DNA from: Leptolyngbya sp. FACHB-321 | GTDB taxonomy: Bacteria; Cyanobacteriota; Cyanobacteriia; Leptolyngbyales; Leptolyngbyaceae | DNA: 64,000 nt | Direction: 5' to 3' | NCBI RefSeq assembly: GCF_014695975.1 | Contig: NZ_JACJPI010000058.1 | Span: 186,001 to 250,000 of the forward strand | Made by a program: the position numbers and the translations under genes | Notes under the pieces: model-generated | Databases searched by the model: none | Told to the model about the DNA's origin: nothing | Seen by the model: only the letters and a program-made list of their open reading frames with translations | Shown here: positions 48,051-57,935 of the stretch, one piece after another | How the letters are laid out: each line of letters begins with the position of its first letter | How positions within the stretch are numbered: the first letter of the stretch is position 1

Positions 48051-49319
48051 CTAGGAACGATAGACGGGAAGTGTGAAGTGGAAACAACTGCCCGTGTTGG
48101 GCGTCGAGTCTACCCAAATCTGACCATAGTGCGATCGGATAATGCGCTGACAGAGCGATAGCCCGATGCCATAGCCGTCTTTTGCCTCATCGCGTTCGAG
48201 CCGGAAGTGCTCTTCAAAGATGCGATCGCGATTTTCTTTAGGGATGCCCGGACCATTATCGCAGACGCTAACCTGTACTTTTTGGGTGGTGCGATGAAGG
48301 ATTGAAACGGCAACCGAGCCGCTGACAGGCGTATATTTAATGGCATTATCAAGCAAATTAACCAAAACCTGACGGACTCGCTCGCTGTCGGCATACACGT
48401 GAGGCAAGTCAGATGGAAGATCTTGCTCAACGCGTTGTAACTTTGCCTGAAAACGATCGCGAAGAGACTCTAAGACCTCAACACAAAGCTGTCCCAGGTT
48501 CATCTTCTGAGGCACAATGCGTAGTTCAGCGCCGGTACCACGTGCTGCCTGTAGAATATCAGTAATCATGTGATCGATCGCGCGCGTCTGTGTCCGAGCG
48601 TGCTTTAAAAGCTGTGCAGTAAGGGTAGGGGTTAGCCGTGAAGACCAACCATCAGTAATACTGTGTCCCATCTCCAGGGTTTCCATGGCGATCGACGCAG
48701 CAGTAAGTGGGTTACGCAAATCGTGCGCCAGCATGGCGATAATTTCATCCTTAAAGCGAAGCTGATGCTCAAGCTCGGCTTTTTCTTGCTTCAGGCGAAA
48801 GACATCGTCGGTTAGCTCAATAAGTTCTGCCGAGCGGGCGATCGTCTTCAGGGCGCTGATTGATTGCTTGGTAGCATCTATCCCAACGTCCGGCGAATTG
48901 GCTACTAAGCCACGTTCAATCGCAATATTTACTCTGGGATCTTCATTCTCTTGTGTTCGGTGGTCTTCCCCAAAGACTTGCTGAGAGTTAGTATTCACCA
49001 GATAATTCTCTACAGAGCGTTGCCAGTAAGACCACCAATGCTGCAATTGGGCAACTAGATCACTGCCTGCCAGCGTTTGCTGCGGAGCAGGATGAAGTTT
49101 GATCAACGCTGGAGTTGCTACAAGCCGAAAGTGTTCAGCCAGATAAGGCTGCTCGCTCACGTCAATGACTTCTAGCTCAAAGGGGTAGCCCGCTCTAAGG
49201 TTTTTGAGCGCCTCACGCACTTGCCGAATGCGTTCTCTTGAGGTCGGACGTTTATCAATAAACAGCAAGAGCTGTAGGGGCATTTCGTTGCTGGGTTGCT
49301 TCTCAGAAAATGCCTGCAT
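48051..49319 (-). CDS. sasA: Circadian-clock histidine kinase SasA
   Basis: 422 residues. The N-terminal KaiB-like thioredoxin fold (about 12-95, [23 protein letters not shown] abridged) binds KaiC. A linker of about 100 residues follows, then HisKA with [21 protein letters not shown] (His in AHDLRNP), and HATPase with [18 protein letters not shown] and GYGIGLSLC. SasA autophosphorylates when bound to KaiC and passes phosphate to RpaA, linking the clock to transcription. ATG 49319 is the usual start (MQAFSEK); ATG 49337 adds six residues. kaiABC and rpaA are not in the window. Confidence 0.95.
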   Translation of the reverse strand: MQAFSEKQPSNEMPLQLLLFIDKRPTSRERIRQVREALKNLRAGYPFELEVIDVSEQPYLAEHFRLVATPALIKLHPAPQQTLAGSDLVAQLQHWWSYWQRSVENYLVNTNSQQVFGEDHRTQENEDPRVNIAIERGLVANSPDVGIDATKQSISALKTIARSAELIELTDDVFRLKQEKAELEHQLRFKDEIIAMLAHDLRNPLTAASIAMETLEMGHSITDGWSSRLTPTLTAQLLKHARTQTRAIDHMITDILQAARGTGAELRIVPQKMNLGQLCVEVLESLRDRFQAKLQRVEQDLPSDLPHVYADSERVRQVLVNLLDNAIKYTPVSGSVAVSILHRTTQKVQVSVCDNGPGIPKENRDRIFEEHFRLERDEAKDGYGIGLSLCQRIIRSHYGQIWVDSTPNTGSCFHFTLPVYRS

Positions 49320-49337
49320 ACCATCTTGTTCCAGCAC

Positions 49338-49738
49338 TTAAAACAAATAAAGCTAACTTGCTCTTGACTTTAATTTGGACTAAACCTTAAGAAATTCAAT
49401 TAATTCGCTTGAATCTCTACTCTCTAGATTACCCTAATACCTTTAAGTTCTAACGGAATCAATCTAGCTACTGTCAGAGGCTTGAGCGCTTTCTAGCCAA
49501 GAAATGAGCTAAAAATTGGCACGCTTGATAGGAGCACACAGGCATTTCCTATAGCAGTCGAAGCGAACGTTAGGACAGACATAAACCTTGAAACTTCTTT
49601 TAAGCAAAGGTTTCGATTTATCCCTTATCCTTCATCCTTTTGCCATACCACAGCAGTAAATTTTTGAGCATGGCAACATAGTAAACGTCTACAAGATGAA
49701 CGCTTTAGACTGCTAGCGTAGCCATGTTGCCTTACCCA
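49338..49738. other. Intergenic region between sasA and the ABC gene
   Basis: 401 bp, no ORF of interest. It contains one TTATCCCTTATCCTTCATCC-like polypyrimidine stretch near 49618-49640 and is otherwise A/T-rich. No promoter could be assigned with confidence. Confidence 0.35.
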
Positions 49739-51424
49739 TTACAGTCTTGCAAGGAGTGGGGCTGCTTGCAGTAGCGCCTGTGTATAAGGATGCTGTGGGC
49801 GCGTAAAAAGATCTTGAGTGGCACCCAACTCAATAATTTTGCCAGCTTGCATCACGGCAATGCGATCGCAGAAAAAGCGCGCGACCCACAGATCATGCGT
49901 AATGAACAAGTAGGTTAGGTTGAATTCATCTTTGAGGTCTTGCATGAGCGCTAAAACTTGCGTCTGCACACTGGCATCTAGCATACTGACTGGTTCGTCG
50001 CAGATCAGTAATTGCGGACGTGTGATGAGGGCACGAGCGATCGCCACACGCTGCTGCTGCCCACCCGAAAGCTGTGCAGGATAACGATCGTAAAACGCTG
50101 TCGCTGGACTCAAGCCTACCCGTTCCAACATTTCCAACACCTGGGCTTTCGCGGCTTGGGGATCAGCCAATTGGTGAATCCGTAGCGGGTCTGCAATGCT
50201 TTCCCCCACCGTCATCATTGGATTCAAGCACGCATGAGGGTCTTGAAACACCATTTGCATTTGCCGTCGCTGTTGCTGCATAGCAGTTCGCGATAACCCG
50301 ACTACGTTTTGCCCCAAAAACTCGACTTTGCCGGCTGTGGGATGAATCAACTGCAAAATTGTGCGCGACAACGTACTTTTACCGCAGCCCGACTCGCCAA
50401 CCAAACCCAACGTTTCACCTGGATAAAGATCCAGAGTCACACCGTCTACAGCCTTAATTGTTTGGTTCGTCTTCGAGAACAGTTGCGCGATCGGGTTTTG
50501 CTCCAAGGTGTAGTGCTGGATAAGATTATCAAGGTGGAGGAGGGGCGTCGGAAGAGGGGCGTTATGAGTCGGGTCTACCACTTGCTGCCCTTTGTCTACG
50601 CGCTCCTCTCTTTCTCCTTTCTCCAAATCAACGGCTTGCAGATGGAGTGCTGCCTTCAGCAGCGATCGCGTGTATTCATGCTGAGGCTGCTTTAATACTG
50701 TTTGAGTGGCACCTGTTTCGACAAATTTGCCGCCGTACATAATGGCAATGCGATCGCAATACTCGCCAATCATCGCTAGGTCGTGAGAGATGATCAGCAG
50801 TGCCATTTGCCGCTCAGCACAAAGACGTGTCAGTTCGCGCAAAATCTGGGCAGAGACGGTCACATCCAAACTGGTGGTTGGCTCATCCGCCACGATGAGT
50901 TTAGGATTCAGCAGTAGCGCCAGAGCGATCGCCACTCGTTGCCGCATCCCACCGCTAAACTCGTGGGGGTATTGTGACCAGCGACTCGCAGGTATGTTGA
51001 CCGCTTCTAAGGTTGCGATCGCCTGTTCTTTTGCCTGTCGCCGTGAAAGTTGAGGCTGGTGCGATTGCAGCGTTTCCAGGCAGTGATCGCCGATCGTCAT
51101 TAGTGGATCAAGCCGCGTCATGGGGTCTTGAAAAATCAACGCAACGGCTTCGCCTCGAAAGCGCCGTAACGCTGCTGTCGAAAGGTCAAACACAGATTGC
51201 CCTGCAAAAGTGACATGCCCTTCGATTTGGGTATCTTCGGACAGTAACCGCATGGCAGCTCGACCCAAGGTACTTTTGCCGCATCCTGACTCGCCAACTA
51301 ACCCCAATTTTTCGCCTGGATTGAGGGTAAACGACACATCATCCACTGCCCATGCGATCGCTTCCGATCCACGTTGAGGATACGCGACCCGCAAATGTTC
51401 AACCTGAAAGAGAGCGTTTGTCAT
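49739..51424 (-). CDS. Fused dipeptide/oligopeptide ABC ATPase (DppD-DppF type)
   Basis: 561 residues with two complete nucleotide-binding domains in tandem. First: Walker A GESGCGKSTLGRAAM, signature SGGMRQRVA, Walker B LIVADEPTTSLDVT. Second: Walker A GESGCGKSTLSRTIL, signature SGGQQQRVA, Walker B LLICDEPVSMLDAS. Each has the oligopeptide C-terminal region with ATQTVLKQPQHEYT or ATQDLFTRPQHPYT. It powers peptide or nickel import. In most bacteria these are separate DppD and DppF proteins. No permease or binding-protein gene lies beside it. ATG 51424 is preferred over TTG 51451. Confidence 0.93.
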   Translation of the reverse strand: MTNALFQVEHLRVAYPQRGSEAIAWAVDDVSFTLNPGEKLGLVGESGCGKSTLGRAAMRLLSEDTQIEGHVTFAGQSVFDLSTAALRRFRGEAVALIFQDPMTRLDPLMTIGDHCLETLQSHQPQLSRRQAKEQAIATLEAVNIPASRWSQYPHEFSGGMRQRVAIALALLLNPKLIVADEPTTSLDVTVSAQILRELTRLCAERQMALLIISHDLAMIGEYCDRIAIMYGGKFVETGATQTVLKQPQHEYTRSLLKAALHLQAVDLEKGEREERVDKGQQVVDPTHNAPLPTPLLHLDNLIQHYTLEQNPIAQLFSKTNQTIKAVDGVTLDLYPGETLGLVGESGCGKSTLSRTILQLIHPTAGKVEFLGQNVVGLSRTAMQQQRRQMQMVFQDPHACLNPMMTVGESIADPLRIHQLADPQAAKAQVLEMLERVGLSPATAFYDRYPAQLSGGQQQRVAIARALITRPQLLICDEPVSMLDASVQTQVLALMQDLKDEFNLTYLFITHDLWVARFFCDRIAVMQAGKIIELGATQDLFTRPQHPYTQALLQAAPLLARL

Positions 51425-51538
51425 GGCATAAGCCGTCAGTGTAGTAAGCAATTAGCGTTCAGCTACTTTACCAGTTGTACGCCATGACAGCCGGATTGAC
51501 AGGCTAATTGCTCCTAGCTGACGGCTGATCGCTCACCG

Positions 51539-52099
51539 CTACTTGTCACATCGTCGCATTAGGTAAGCGACACCAAAATCACCATTGGGATGCTGTTTTA
51601 AAACGTCAGCCAACTCAAAAATTTGTGCCGCCAGTTCGGCTCCTAGTTTATCGATCGTGGCGCGACGTTCCTGAGCCAACTGCTCTCGTTCGCGTGTGCG
51701 CGTTTGCCACTCTCCCAAAAACATCTGGTCAATTACAGTATGTAGCGACAGCGTTTGCAGCGTGTTCCATTCGCCACGATCGCACCAAATGCCTTTACAG
51801 TTCGGGCATCGCTCGACATAAAACGGTGTTTTGGCACTTACCTTCGCCCTTGCTAGATAAGCATTACATTCAGGGCAGAGTGCCGCCCGTGCATCGAAGG
51901 GCGATCGGTCAACATTCATTTCCAACGCTTGATCAATGAGCGCAGAGAGACTTTCCGTCAAAGGTTGCTGCACCTGCCAACTTTCGTACCCAGCGCCCGG
52001 AATCCAGACACCCTCACATTCTGGGCAATGGTGAGCCGCTAACTGAGCCGCCAACTGACTTTCCACCAAACTTACTTGCTTATCCTTTGGGCACTGCAC
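51539..52099 (-). CDS. Zinc-ribbon (zf-TFIIB) protein
   Basis: 186 residues with two zf-TFIIB-type zinc ribbons. The first is CPKDK...HHCPECEGVWI (residues 3-32). The second is CPECN..RCPNCKGIWCDRGEW (about 82-118). The C-terminal helix TREREQLAQERRATIDKLGAELAAQ is a coiled coil. It is a probable nucleic-acid or protein-binding protein of unknown role, found in many cyanobacteria. GTG start at 52099. Confidence 0.82.
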   Translation of the reverse strand: MQCPKDKQVSLVESQLAAQLAAHHCPECEGVWIPGAGYESWQVQQPLTESLSALIDQALEMNVDRSPFDARAALCPECNAYLARAKVSAKTPFYVERCPNCKGIWCDRGEWNTLQTLSLHTVIDQMFLGEWQTRTREREQLAQERRATIDKLGAELAAQIFELADVLKQHPNGDFGVAYLMRRCDK

Positions 52100-52270
52100 T
52101 GGCGCTCTCTCCGCTTCAACCGATCCCTTCTATTTAACCAAGCAAGGGGCAGTCTTTTAGCTTTTGCATAAGGAAATTGGCAGAGGCAATGGTGCGATGC
52201 AGGCTGAAGTCTAACAACGAATGCACCTCTTCTCCCCTCGCGTCCCCTGCTCTCTCACCCCCTTACTCCT

Positions 52271-52666
52271 TCACTCCTCACCCTTCTCCTCCCCTCCCAG
52301 CAGTGCCTCACAGTAGCGTTGCAAAGTGCTAAGGCGATCGCACACCTGTTGCTGCCGTTGCAACGCTGTAGCTGCTTGCTTCGCTGCCTGCAAAAAAAGT
52401 ACATCCATTCCTAGCAACCGAAGCTGCTTATCCATCTCTACTTGGTACGATTGCACCCACTGCTGCGTTGTCGTCGAGAAGGTATCTGTTGACAAACTCA
52501 AAAGCTGCTCGTGAAAATACTGTTGCAAGGCTGTGACTTCGGACCGTAGCATTAGGCTGTTGGCATTAGGTGAAACCGCCCTCTGCTGCACCTGCTGTAG
52601 TGTTTGCTTAAATGCTTCATAGCGCTGCTGTTGAGCCGACGGTAAGGCTTTCTCTTCCTTTCTCAC
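52271..52666 (-). CDS. PatD-like small helical protein
   Basis: 131 residues, wholly helical and Gln-rich. The pattern ...YF.EQLLSLSTD.F.......SY..E.DKQLRLLGMDVLFLQAAKQAAT..QR...V.DRL..L.RYC.ALL resembles cyanobacterial PatD, which limits heterocyst frequency in Anabaena and also occurs in species without heterocysts. The match is from recognition, not a search, so I leave the symbol blank. GTG start at 52666. The 3' end lies in a CT-rich repeat stretch. Confidence 0.5.
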   Translation of the reverse strand: MRKEEKALPSAQQQRYEAFKQTLQQVQQRAVSPNANSLMLRSEVTALQQYFHEQLLSLSTDTFSTTTQQWVQSYQVEMDKQLRLLGMDVLFLQAAKQAATALQRQQQVCDRLSTLQRYCEALLGGEEKGEE

Positions 52667-53052
52667 TGTTGCACCTGTAAGTTCATGTAAAGAATTCTGT
52701 CCTTTTTGCTAGGATAGATGGTACATAGAAATTAAACCGTTGAGAGCAGGGCACTCTTCAGGTTCTCGTCTTTTAGCTACAGCCGTTAGTTGTAGATCGG
52801 AAAGAAAGTTATAACCCTTCCGTATTTAGCGGCTCTACTACAAGCAACATTTGTAAGCTCTATATTTATCAGCGCTGTAAGTTCGATGCAGGGATACTTG
52901 TATCCTATTTTTGATTTCAAACTTTTGAGAGGTTTTTTCTTACTGCCTAGATGTTTTCATTAAGCTGCAATCTGTATTGAGCAGCACACTGTGCAGTAGA
53001 ATCAGCCAGTATAACGAGCCTTTTGAGCCTTTCGACCTCTGAGCTTGACAGT
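52667..53052. other. Upstream region of the RelA/SpoT gene
   Basis: 386 bp of A/T-rich DNA between divergent genes; promoters of both lie here. No operator or hairpin was clear enough to call. Confidence 0.35.
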
Positions 53053-55329
53053 ATGCACCTAACCGTTCCCGCCTCTTCCACAGCATTTGATCTTCCTGTT
53101 TGGCTAGAAGAATGCTTCCAAGCGCGGCGATCGAGCGCCGATGCTACAGCATGTGATGGCACCAATGCCGATGCTGATCTAGTCTGTCGAGCTTTTGAGT
53201 TTGCGTATCAGCTTCATGAGGGGCAATACCGTGCCTCGGGTGAGCCTTACATCATGCATCCTGTTGCAGTAGCTGGGTTGCTGCGAGACTTGGGTGGTGG
53301 CGGTGTCATGATTGCTGCTGGCTTCTTACATGATGTAGTCGAAGATACAACCGTTACGGCTGAAGAGTTAGGCGCATTATTTGGTGAAGAAGTTCAACTG
53401 CTAGTTGAAGGTGTTACTAAGCTTTCAAAATTTAATTTTTCTAGTAAAACAGAGCGGCAGGCAGAAAACTTTCGTCGTATGTTTTTGGCAATGGCGCAAG
53501 ATATTCGCGTTATTGTCGTCAAACTAGCAGACCGTCTGCACAATATGCGGACGTTAGAGCACTTACCCGATGCAAAGCGCCGTCAAATTGCTCTGGAAAC
53601 ACGCGAAATCTTTGCTCCCCTTGCTAATCGTTTAGGGATTGGTCGCTTCAAATGGGAACTGGAGGATTTAACCTTCAAATACTTAGAGCCTGATTCCTAT
53701 CGGCAAATTCAGGGACTGGTGGCTGAAAAGCGGGTCGATCGCGAAACAGGGCTGGCTCAAACCGTCGATCGCCTCAAACAACGCCTGGATCAAACAGGGC
53801 TTGCTTACGCTGATATTAGTGGTCGCCCCAAGCATCTGTATGGCATCTATCAAAAGATGAAGCGGCAGCAAAAGGATTACAACGAAATCTACGACGTTGC
53901 AGCGATTCGGCTCATTGTAAGCGCTAATGATGACTGCTATCGCGCTTTAGCCGTTGTCCACGATATGTTTCGTCCGATTCCGGGTCGATTTAAGGACTAC
54001 ATTGGCTTACCCAAGCCTAACCGCTACCAGTCATTGCATACTGTTGTTATTGGCAGTTCAGGGCGTCCTTTAGAAATTCAGATTCGGACGCTGGAAATGC
54101 ACCAAATTGCTGAATATGGGATTGCTGCTCACTGGAAGTATAAAGAAACGGGCAGTAGCAGCACCCAGCTGACAACGACTGATGAGAAATTTACTTGGCT
54201 GCGGCAATTACTAGATTGGCAAAGCGACCTCAAAGATGCCCAAGAATATCTAGAGAACATCAAGGATGATCTCTTTGATGGCGATGTTTATGTCTTTACT
54301 CCTCAAGGCGATGTTGTATCACTCAGTCGTGGCGCAACGCCTGTTGATTTTGCCTACCGCATTCACACGGAGGTGGGCAATCACTGTGCTGGAGTGCGGG
54401 TAAATGAGCGCATGACCACGCTGGATACACCGCTCAAAAACGGCGATATTGTTGAGGTTCTGACGCAGAAGAACGCCCGTCCTAGCCTTGATTGGCTTAA
54501 CTTTGTGGTGACACCGGGTGCACGAAACCGCATTCGTCAATGGTACAAGCGATCGAACCGTGAAGAAAACGTCGATCGTGGTCGAGAAATGTTAGAGAGA
54601 GCCTTAGGCAAAAATGGCTTTGAGGCGCTCTTAAAATCAGCACCAATGCAAGCCACAGCTGAACGATGTAACTACCACAGCGTTGAAGATTTGCTAGCAG
54701 CGCTGGGCTATGGAGAAGTCACCCTCAACCTTACACTCAACCGCTTGCGCGAAGCAGTTAAAGCACAACAACCTTTAGAAAAGCTCTCAGAGAGTTTGAG
54801 TGCCTCGATCCAAGAGCTTCCTGTGCTGCCAACAGGGGCTAAGATTTTGCCGTTGCAGTCATCTAGCAAGTCCCCCATTATTGGTGTGGAAGGACTGCTG
54901 CATCATATTGCAGGCTGCTGTACGCCAGTTCCTGGTGAAGCCATCATTGGGGTTGTAACGCGGAGCAGTCGCGGCATTTCCATTCATCGCAATAGTTGTC
55001 CTAACGTTGAACTTATTCCTGGCGATCGTCTCGTTCCTGTCAGTTGGAATACAACTGACCAGGACCATGGTCGTCCTCAAACTTATCCTGTTGACATTCA
55101 AATTCAGGTGATCGATCGGGTTGGTGTACTAAAAGACATCTTGTCGCGTTTGACTGATAACAATATCAACATCCGTAATGCTCAGGTTAAAACCTACCCT
55201 GCTCAAACTGCGACGATCGATCTAGGTATCGACATCCGCGACCACGATCAGCTTGAGCGCACTTTTAGTCAAATCAGAAAACTGAGTGATGTGCTTAACC
55301 TACGCCGCTTAAGCCAATTAGAGGGTTAA
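53053..55329 (+). CDS. Bifunctional (p)ppGpp synthetase/hydrolase
   Basis: 758 residues, standard RelA/SpoT length. HD hydrolase domain (about 45-195) with HPVAVAGLLRDL and FLHDVVEDT. Synthetase domain (about 230-345) with GIYQKMKR, YQSLHTVV and EIQIRTLEMHQIAEYGIAAHW. TGS domain with DVYVFTPQGDVVSLSRGATPVDFAY. C-terminal zinc-finger/ACT with GCCTPVPGEAIIGVVTRSSRG and a regulatory ACT fold. The hydrolase HD and synthetase residues look intact, so both activities are expected. It controls the stringent response. ATG 53053 is chosen; TTG 53023 is an unlikely upstream start. Confidence 0.96.
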   Translation: MHLTVPASSTAFDLPVWLEECFQARRSSADATACDGTNADADLVCRAFEFAYQLHEGQYRASGEPYIMHPVAVAGLLRDLGGGGVMIAAGFLHDVVEDTTVTAEELGALFGEEVQLLVEGVTKLSKFNFSSKTERQAENFRRMFLAMAQDIRVIVVKLADRLHNMRTLEHLPDAKRRQIALETREIFAPLANRLGIGRFKWELEDLTFKYLEPDSYRQIQGLVAEKRVDRETGLAQTVDRLKQRLDQTGLAYADISGRPKHLYGIYQKMKRQQKDYNEIYDVAAIRLIVSANDDCYRALAVVHDMFRPIPGRFKDYIGLPKPNRYQSLHTVVIGSSGRPLEIQIRTLEMHQIAEYGIAAHWKYKETGSSSTQLTTTDEKFTWLRQLLDWQSDLKDAQEYLENIKDDLFDGDVYVFTPQGDVVSLSRGATPVDFAYRIHTEVGNHCAGVRVNERMTTLDTPLKNGDIVEVLTQKNARPSLDWLNFVVTPGARNRIRQWYKRSNREENVDRGREMLERALGKNGFEALLKSAPMQATAERCNYHSVEDLLAALGYGEVTLNLTLNRLREAVKAQQPLEKLSESLSASIQELPVLPTGAKILPLQSSSKSPIIGVEGLLHHIAGCCTPVPGEAIIGVVTRSSRGISIHRNSCPNVELIPGDRLVPVSWNTTDQDHGRPQTYPVDIQIQVIDRVGVLKDILSRLTDNNINIRNAQVKTYPAQTATIDLGIDIRDHDQLERTFSQIRKLSDVLNLRRLSQLEG

Positions 55330-55783
55330 ACTCTGCGGTATTAATAGAATAAACAAAACTAGGAGTGCTCAAAACTTGGGGCTGGCATCTAACTTCACAT
55401 TTTCCCTAAGTAGATTTACGGATGAGTGGACTAGTGCAAATGTTCTTAATTTTGCAGGTTGCTAACACTCTTCATCGTTGCTCTTGAGCAATCACAAGGC
55501 TCAGATTGTGGCGTGAGGTAGCTTAAAGTTTAAACAGCAACTGTGGTTTAATTGAGTTTGTGTGATTCAAGTCACAACACCTCTGTGGTTGTTACGGATA
55601 CGATTGAGAGCCGTAGGGCGTAAAGTTGCGTCTAAAGGCAGTTGTTGAACATTTTGTTCAGGATTACAACGTACCGTTCTATATTTTTTAGTAATAGAGC
55701 CAATAACGCTGACTAGCACCCTCAGCGCTTTCTAGACAGTGCTATTTTGACCCCCTATCTCTGGGCATGGGAGTTCTACCGCC
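55330..55783. other. Intergenic region upstream of the 430-residue gene
   Basis: 454 bp. It contains a perfect CRP-type palindrome at 55561-55576 (listed separately), 208 bp upstream of the next GTG. No ORF or terminator hairpin for the RelA/SpoT gene was clear. Confidence 0.45.
55561..55576 (+). promoter_or_regulatory. Candidate CRP/SyCRP1 binding site
   Basis: TGTGATTCAAGTCACA is a perfect TGTGA-N6-TCACA palindrome, the consensus of E. coli CRP and of the cyanobacterial cAMP receptor SyCRP1. It lies 231 bp after the RelA/SpoT stop and 208 bp before the start of the 430-residue gene. A match to all ten fixed bases is unlikely by chance in an intergenic region this small. Function is untested. 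Confidence 0.6.
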
Positions 55784-57076
55784 GTGAGTACCTGGACACC
55801 CAACTTTCATCGTCCGATCGACCAGTCAGAGCAGCAGCTATATGACCACTTGCTGCGATTGGTGCAATCTGAGCTACCTAGTCAGTTGATTAGTCGCTTT
55901 CGGGCGTTGTTTATTGATGGTGTTGGTTATCCCGATGCTGAGATTACCGCAGCGATCGACAAAATTGCTACATCCAAAGCGGCTGAACAAGAGTTTCGGT
56001 TCGTGTTGAATCGTTGTTGTCATATTTTGATCAATCGTTGGCAAACTCGCCCTCAACTTCAAGCGGCTATCCCAGAGTTGGTTGCTCTCTTTGAAGCGGC
56101 TCCAACTAGGAGCATCACTGAATATTCCCGTTCGCGTTCGATCCGACGAGTGCGCGAGCTGGTTAAGGGTTTTGTCGATAGTGAACAGTTTGTGACCCTC
56201 CGCCGTTTGTCTCAGGTGATGAGCCAGACGGGCGACCTGCATCATCCGCCCGCTCATGAGCCGATTGGTGCGCTCATTCGACGTTATCCTTACCTTTATG
56301 AACATTGCCTGCTGACAGAAGGCAGTACCTACGAGCAGCAGCAGACAATTCGACAGCTTCAGGCAAAAGCACAGCATCAGTATGAAGTTGACCTATCCCA
56401 ATATGTCACTTATCAGGTAAGGCGATCGCAGTGTGATCAGGATGCTCTGTCCTTGCCAGCGCATCGTATTCTTCAACCAGTAAAGAACCCAACGCTGTTA
56501 ACTGACCAACAGCTATGTAGTGCCTTGAAGCAATTTGCGGGTAAATCTCAAGGTGCTGGCACTTACCGCGATTCAGCCCAACGATTTCTAACTCACACTA
56601 ATCAAGCGCCATCTTACCAATCGTTTAAGGATGACCTTTACCAATACATTACGGTTTCGGTTGATTCAGAATATGGTAGACGGCAGTTCAACAATCAGCT
56701 TTACAACCAACTCAAAAACACGCTGCCAGAAAGCCATAATCAAAAGTTAAATGACTTTCTTCTAGTCCGAACCTGTAGCCAGTTGCTGAATTTTCTTGTC
56801 GTTGAAAGCCCCCAAAAACCAAATCATTTTGTTTTTGTTGATCTCATCTCTAACATCGGTTCAACGTTAACGACTGGGCTATTACTCAAAATTGTGCTGA
56901 TCTGTCGCAAAGTAAAGCCATGTTTGGAAAAGCGCTTCTCAATTTTGTTTAACCATTATGAACTGTGCCGCCGCGATGGTGTGCAGTGGCTAGTCGAAGC
57001 GATGGAAACCCTCAACTTAGCGCTGAGTACCAACTTTAGTACGATCGATCTTTCGTTTGTGAACCAGATTGCTTAA
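55784..57076 (+). CDS. Uncharacterised 430-residue protein
   Basis: 430 residues, soluble, mostly helical, no signal peptide, no recognised motif. The N-terminal 145 residues (QLYDHLLRLVQSELPSQLISRF, ILINRWQTRPQLQAAIPELVALFE) and the central region (YPYLYEHCLLTEGSTYEQQQTIRQLQAKAQHQYE) appear folded. A Lys/Arg-rich stretch ARSRSIRRVRELVKG occurs near 118-130. GTG 55784. Similar long proteins occur in other cyanobacteria, but I recall no function. It lies downstream of the candidate CRP site and may be cAMP-regulated. Confidence 0.75.
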   Translation: MSTWTPNFHRPIDQSEQQLYDHLLRLVQSELPSQLISRFRALFIDGVGYPDAEITAAIDKIATSKAAEQEFRFVLNRCCHILINRWQTRPQLQAAIPELVALFEAAPTRSITEYSRSRSIRRVRELVKGFVDSEQFVTLRRLSQVMSQTGDLHHPPAHEPIGALIRRYPYLYEHCLLTEGSTYEQQQTIRQLQAKAQHQYEVDLSQYVTYQVRRSQCDQDALSLPAHRILQPVKNPTLLTDQQLCSALKQFAGKSQGAGTYRDSAQRFLTHTNQAPSYQSFKDDLYQYITVSVDSEYGRRQFNNQLYNQLKNTLPESHNQKLNDFLLVRTCSQLLNFLVVESPQKPNHFVFVDLISNIGSTLTTGLLLKIVLICRKVKPCLEKRFSILFNHYELCRRDGVQWLVEAMETLNLALSTNFSTIDLSFVNQIA

Positions 57077-57412
57077 CTTCAAAGCATAGGGAGACGACAG
57101 AGCTGATTCAACGTCTGAATGAGAGCGCTGAATATTTGAACACGCTGCTTAAGAAACTCAACACGAGCGTTGAGTACTTGAACACAAGCTTCAGGATTTC
57201 TAATGCAGTAGTGTAAGGACGCGGGAGCAGCAACGGGTTAAGGCACAGGGGATTTTCTGTGTCTAGGTACTTATGGTTTAATTTTCGTTAAGATACACAA
57301 CAAGCAACGGGTAGGCATTCGAGATGCAATCGATTGCTCGTTAACACTATTGGCTTGCTGTCTTTGCTTTGACACGAGCCGTTCTACATAAGCTTTCTAT
57401 GTGGGCTTTGGT
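57077..57412 (+). other. Region with a coding-like heptad stretch without a start codon
   Basis: Just after the 430-residue gene stop, the frame 57097-57216 reads TELIQRLNESAEYLN, then TLLKKLNTSVEYLN, then TSFRISNAVV before TAA. The two LN.S.EYLNT units look like a duplicated coiled-coil segment. The frame opens only after a TAG in the preceding gene and has no ATG, GTG or TTG near its start. The rest of the region holds no gene. Confidence 0.35.
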
Positions 57413-57796
57413 ATGTTTGACCTTTTCCCGTTTGATCTTCACTTAAGCGCGATCGCGATCGCTGGTACAGGCTTATGGTCACTGTCGCTGTATCTAGGGC
57501 TGGCAACTACTAGCGACTGGGTAACACATCAGCTTAACCGCTGGTTTAATTTTGCTGAGCGATCGCTCTACACGTCGACCGAAGAATTTGAGCGCACCCG
57601 CAAAGGCAGAGAGGCACAAAATGCTTTCTACGCTTCTATTTTTAGCATTGTGCCCTTTCTTCTAGCTGGAGCCTTATGCAACTACGGTGTAGAGCTAACG
57701 CTGGGTCGCAGTTGGGCAATTAGTGTAGGAATGCTTGCCTGCATCGGTTGTGGTATCTATGAGTTGGGACGACGGGATGGGCAGGGGATGGAGTAG
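57413..57796 (+). CDS. Small membrane protein of unknown function
   Basis: About 127 residues with three hydrophobic helices: SAIAIAGTGLWSLSLYLGL (about 11-29), AFYASIFSIVPFLLAGALC and WAISVGMLACIGCGIYELG. A charged cytoplasmic-type segment (RWFNFAERSLYTSTEEFERTRKGRE) lies between the first two. I recognise no family. ATG 57413 is used; GTG 57401 would add four residues. Similar short membrane proteins exist in cyanobacteria. Confidence 0.65.
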   Translation: MFDLFPFDLHLSAIAIAGTGLWSLSLYLGLATTSDWVTHQLNRWFNFAERSLYTSTEEFERTRKGREAQNAFYASIFSIVPFLLAGALCNYGVELTLGRSWAISVGMLACIGCGIYELGRRDGQGME

Positions 57797-57833
57797 TCAG
57801 AAGGCAGGCTTCCTAGAGCGTCAGCCGACGGGA

Positions 57834-57873
57834 GGCAGAAGGCAAAAGGTAAAAGGCAGAAGGTAAAAGAAGA
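57834..57873. repeat. Purine-rich heptamer repeat (AGGCAGAAGG units)
   Basis: Repeated AGGCAGAAGGCAAAAGGTAAA-type units. This is the reverse complement of the CCTTCTGCC family at 13186-13312 and 15276-15312. It lies directly after the small membrane protein gene. Confidence 0.75.
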
Positions 57874-57935
57874 TTGGGAGCTGGAAGTTGCGGGGCAGAG
57901 CTAACTCAAAACTCAAAAATTTTATCCTTCATCCT

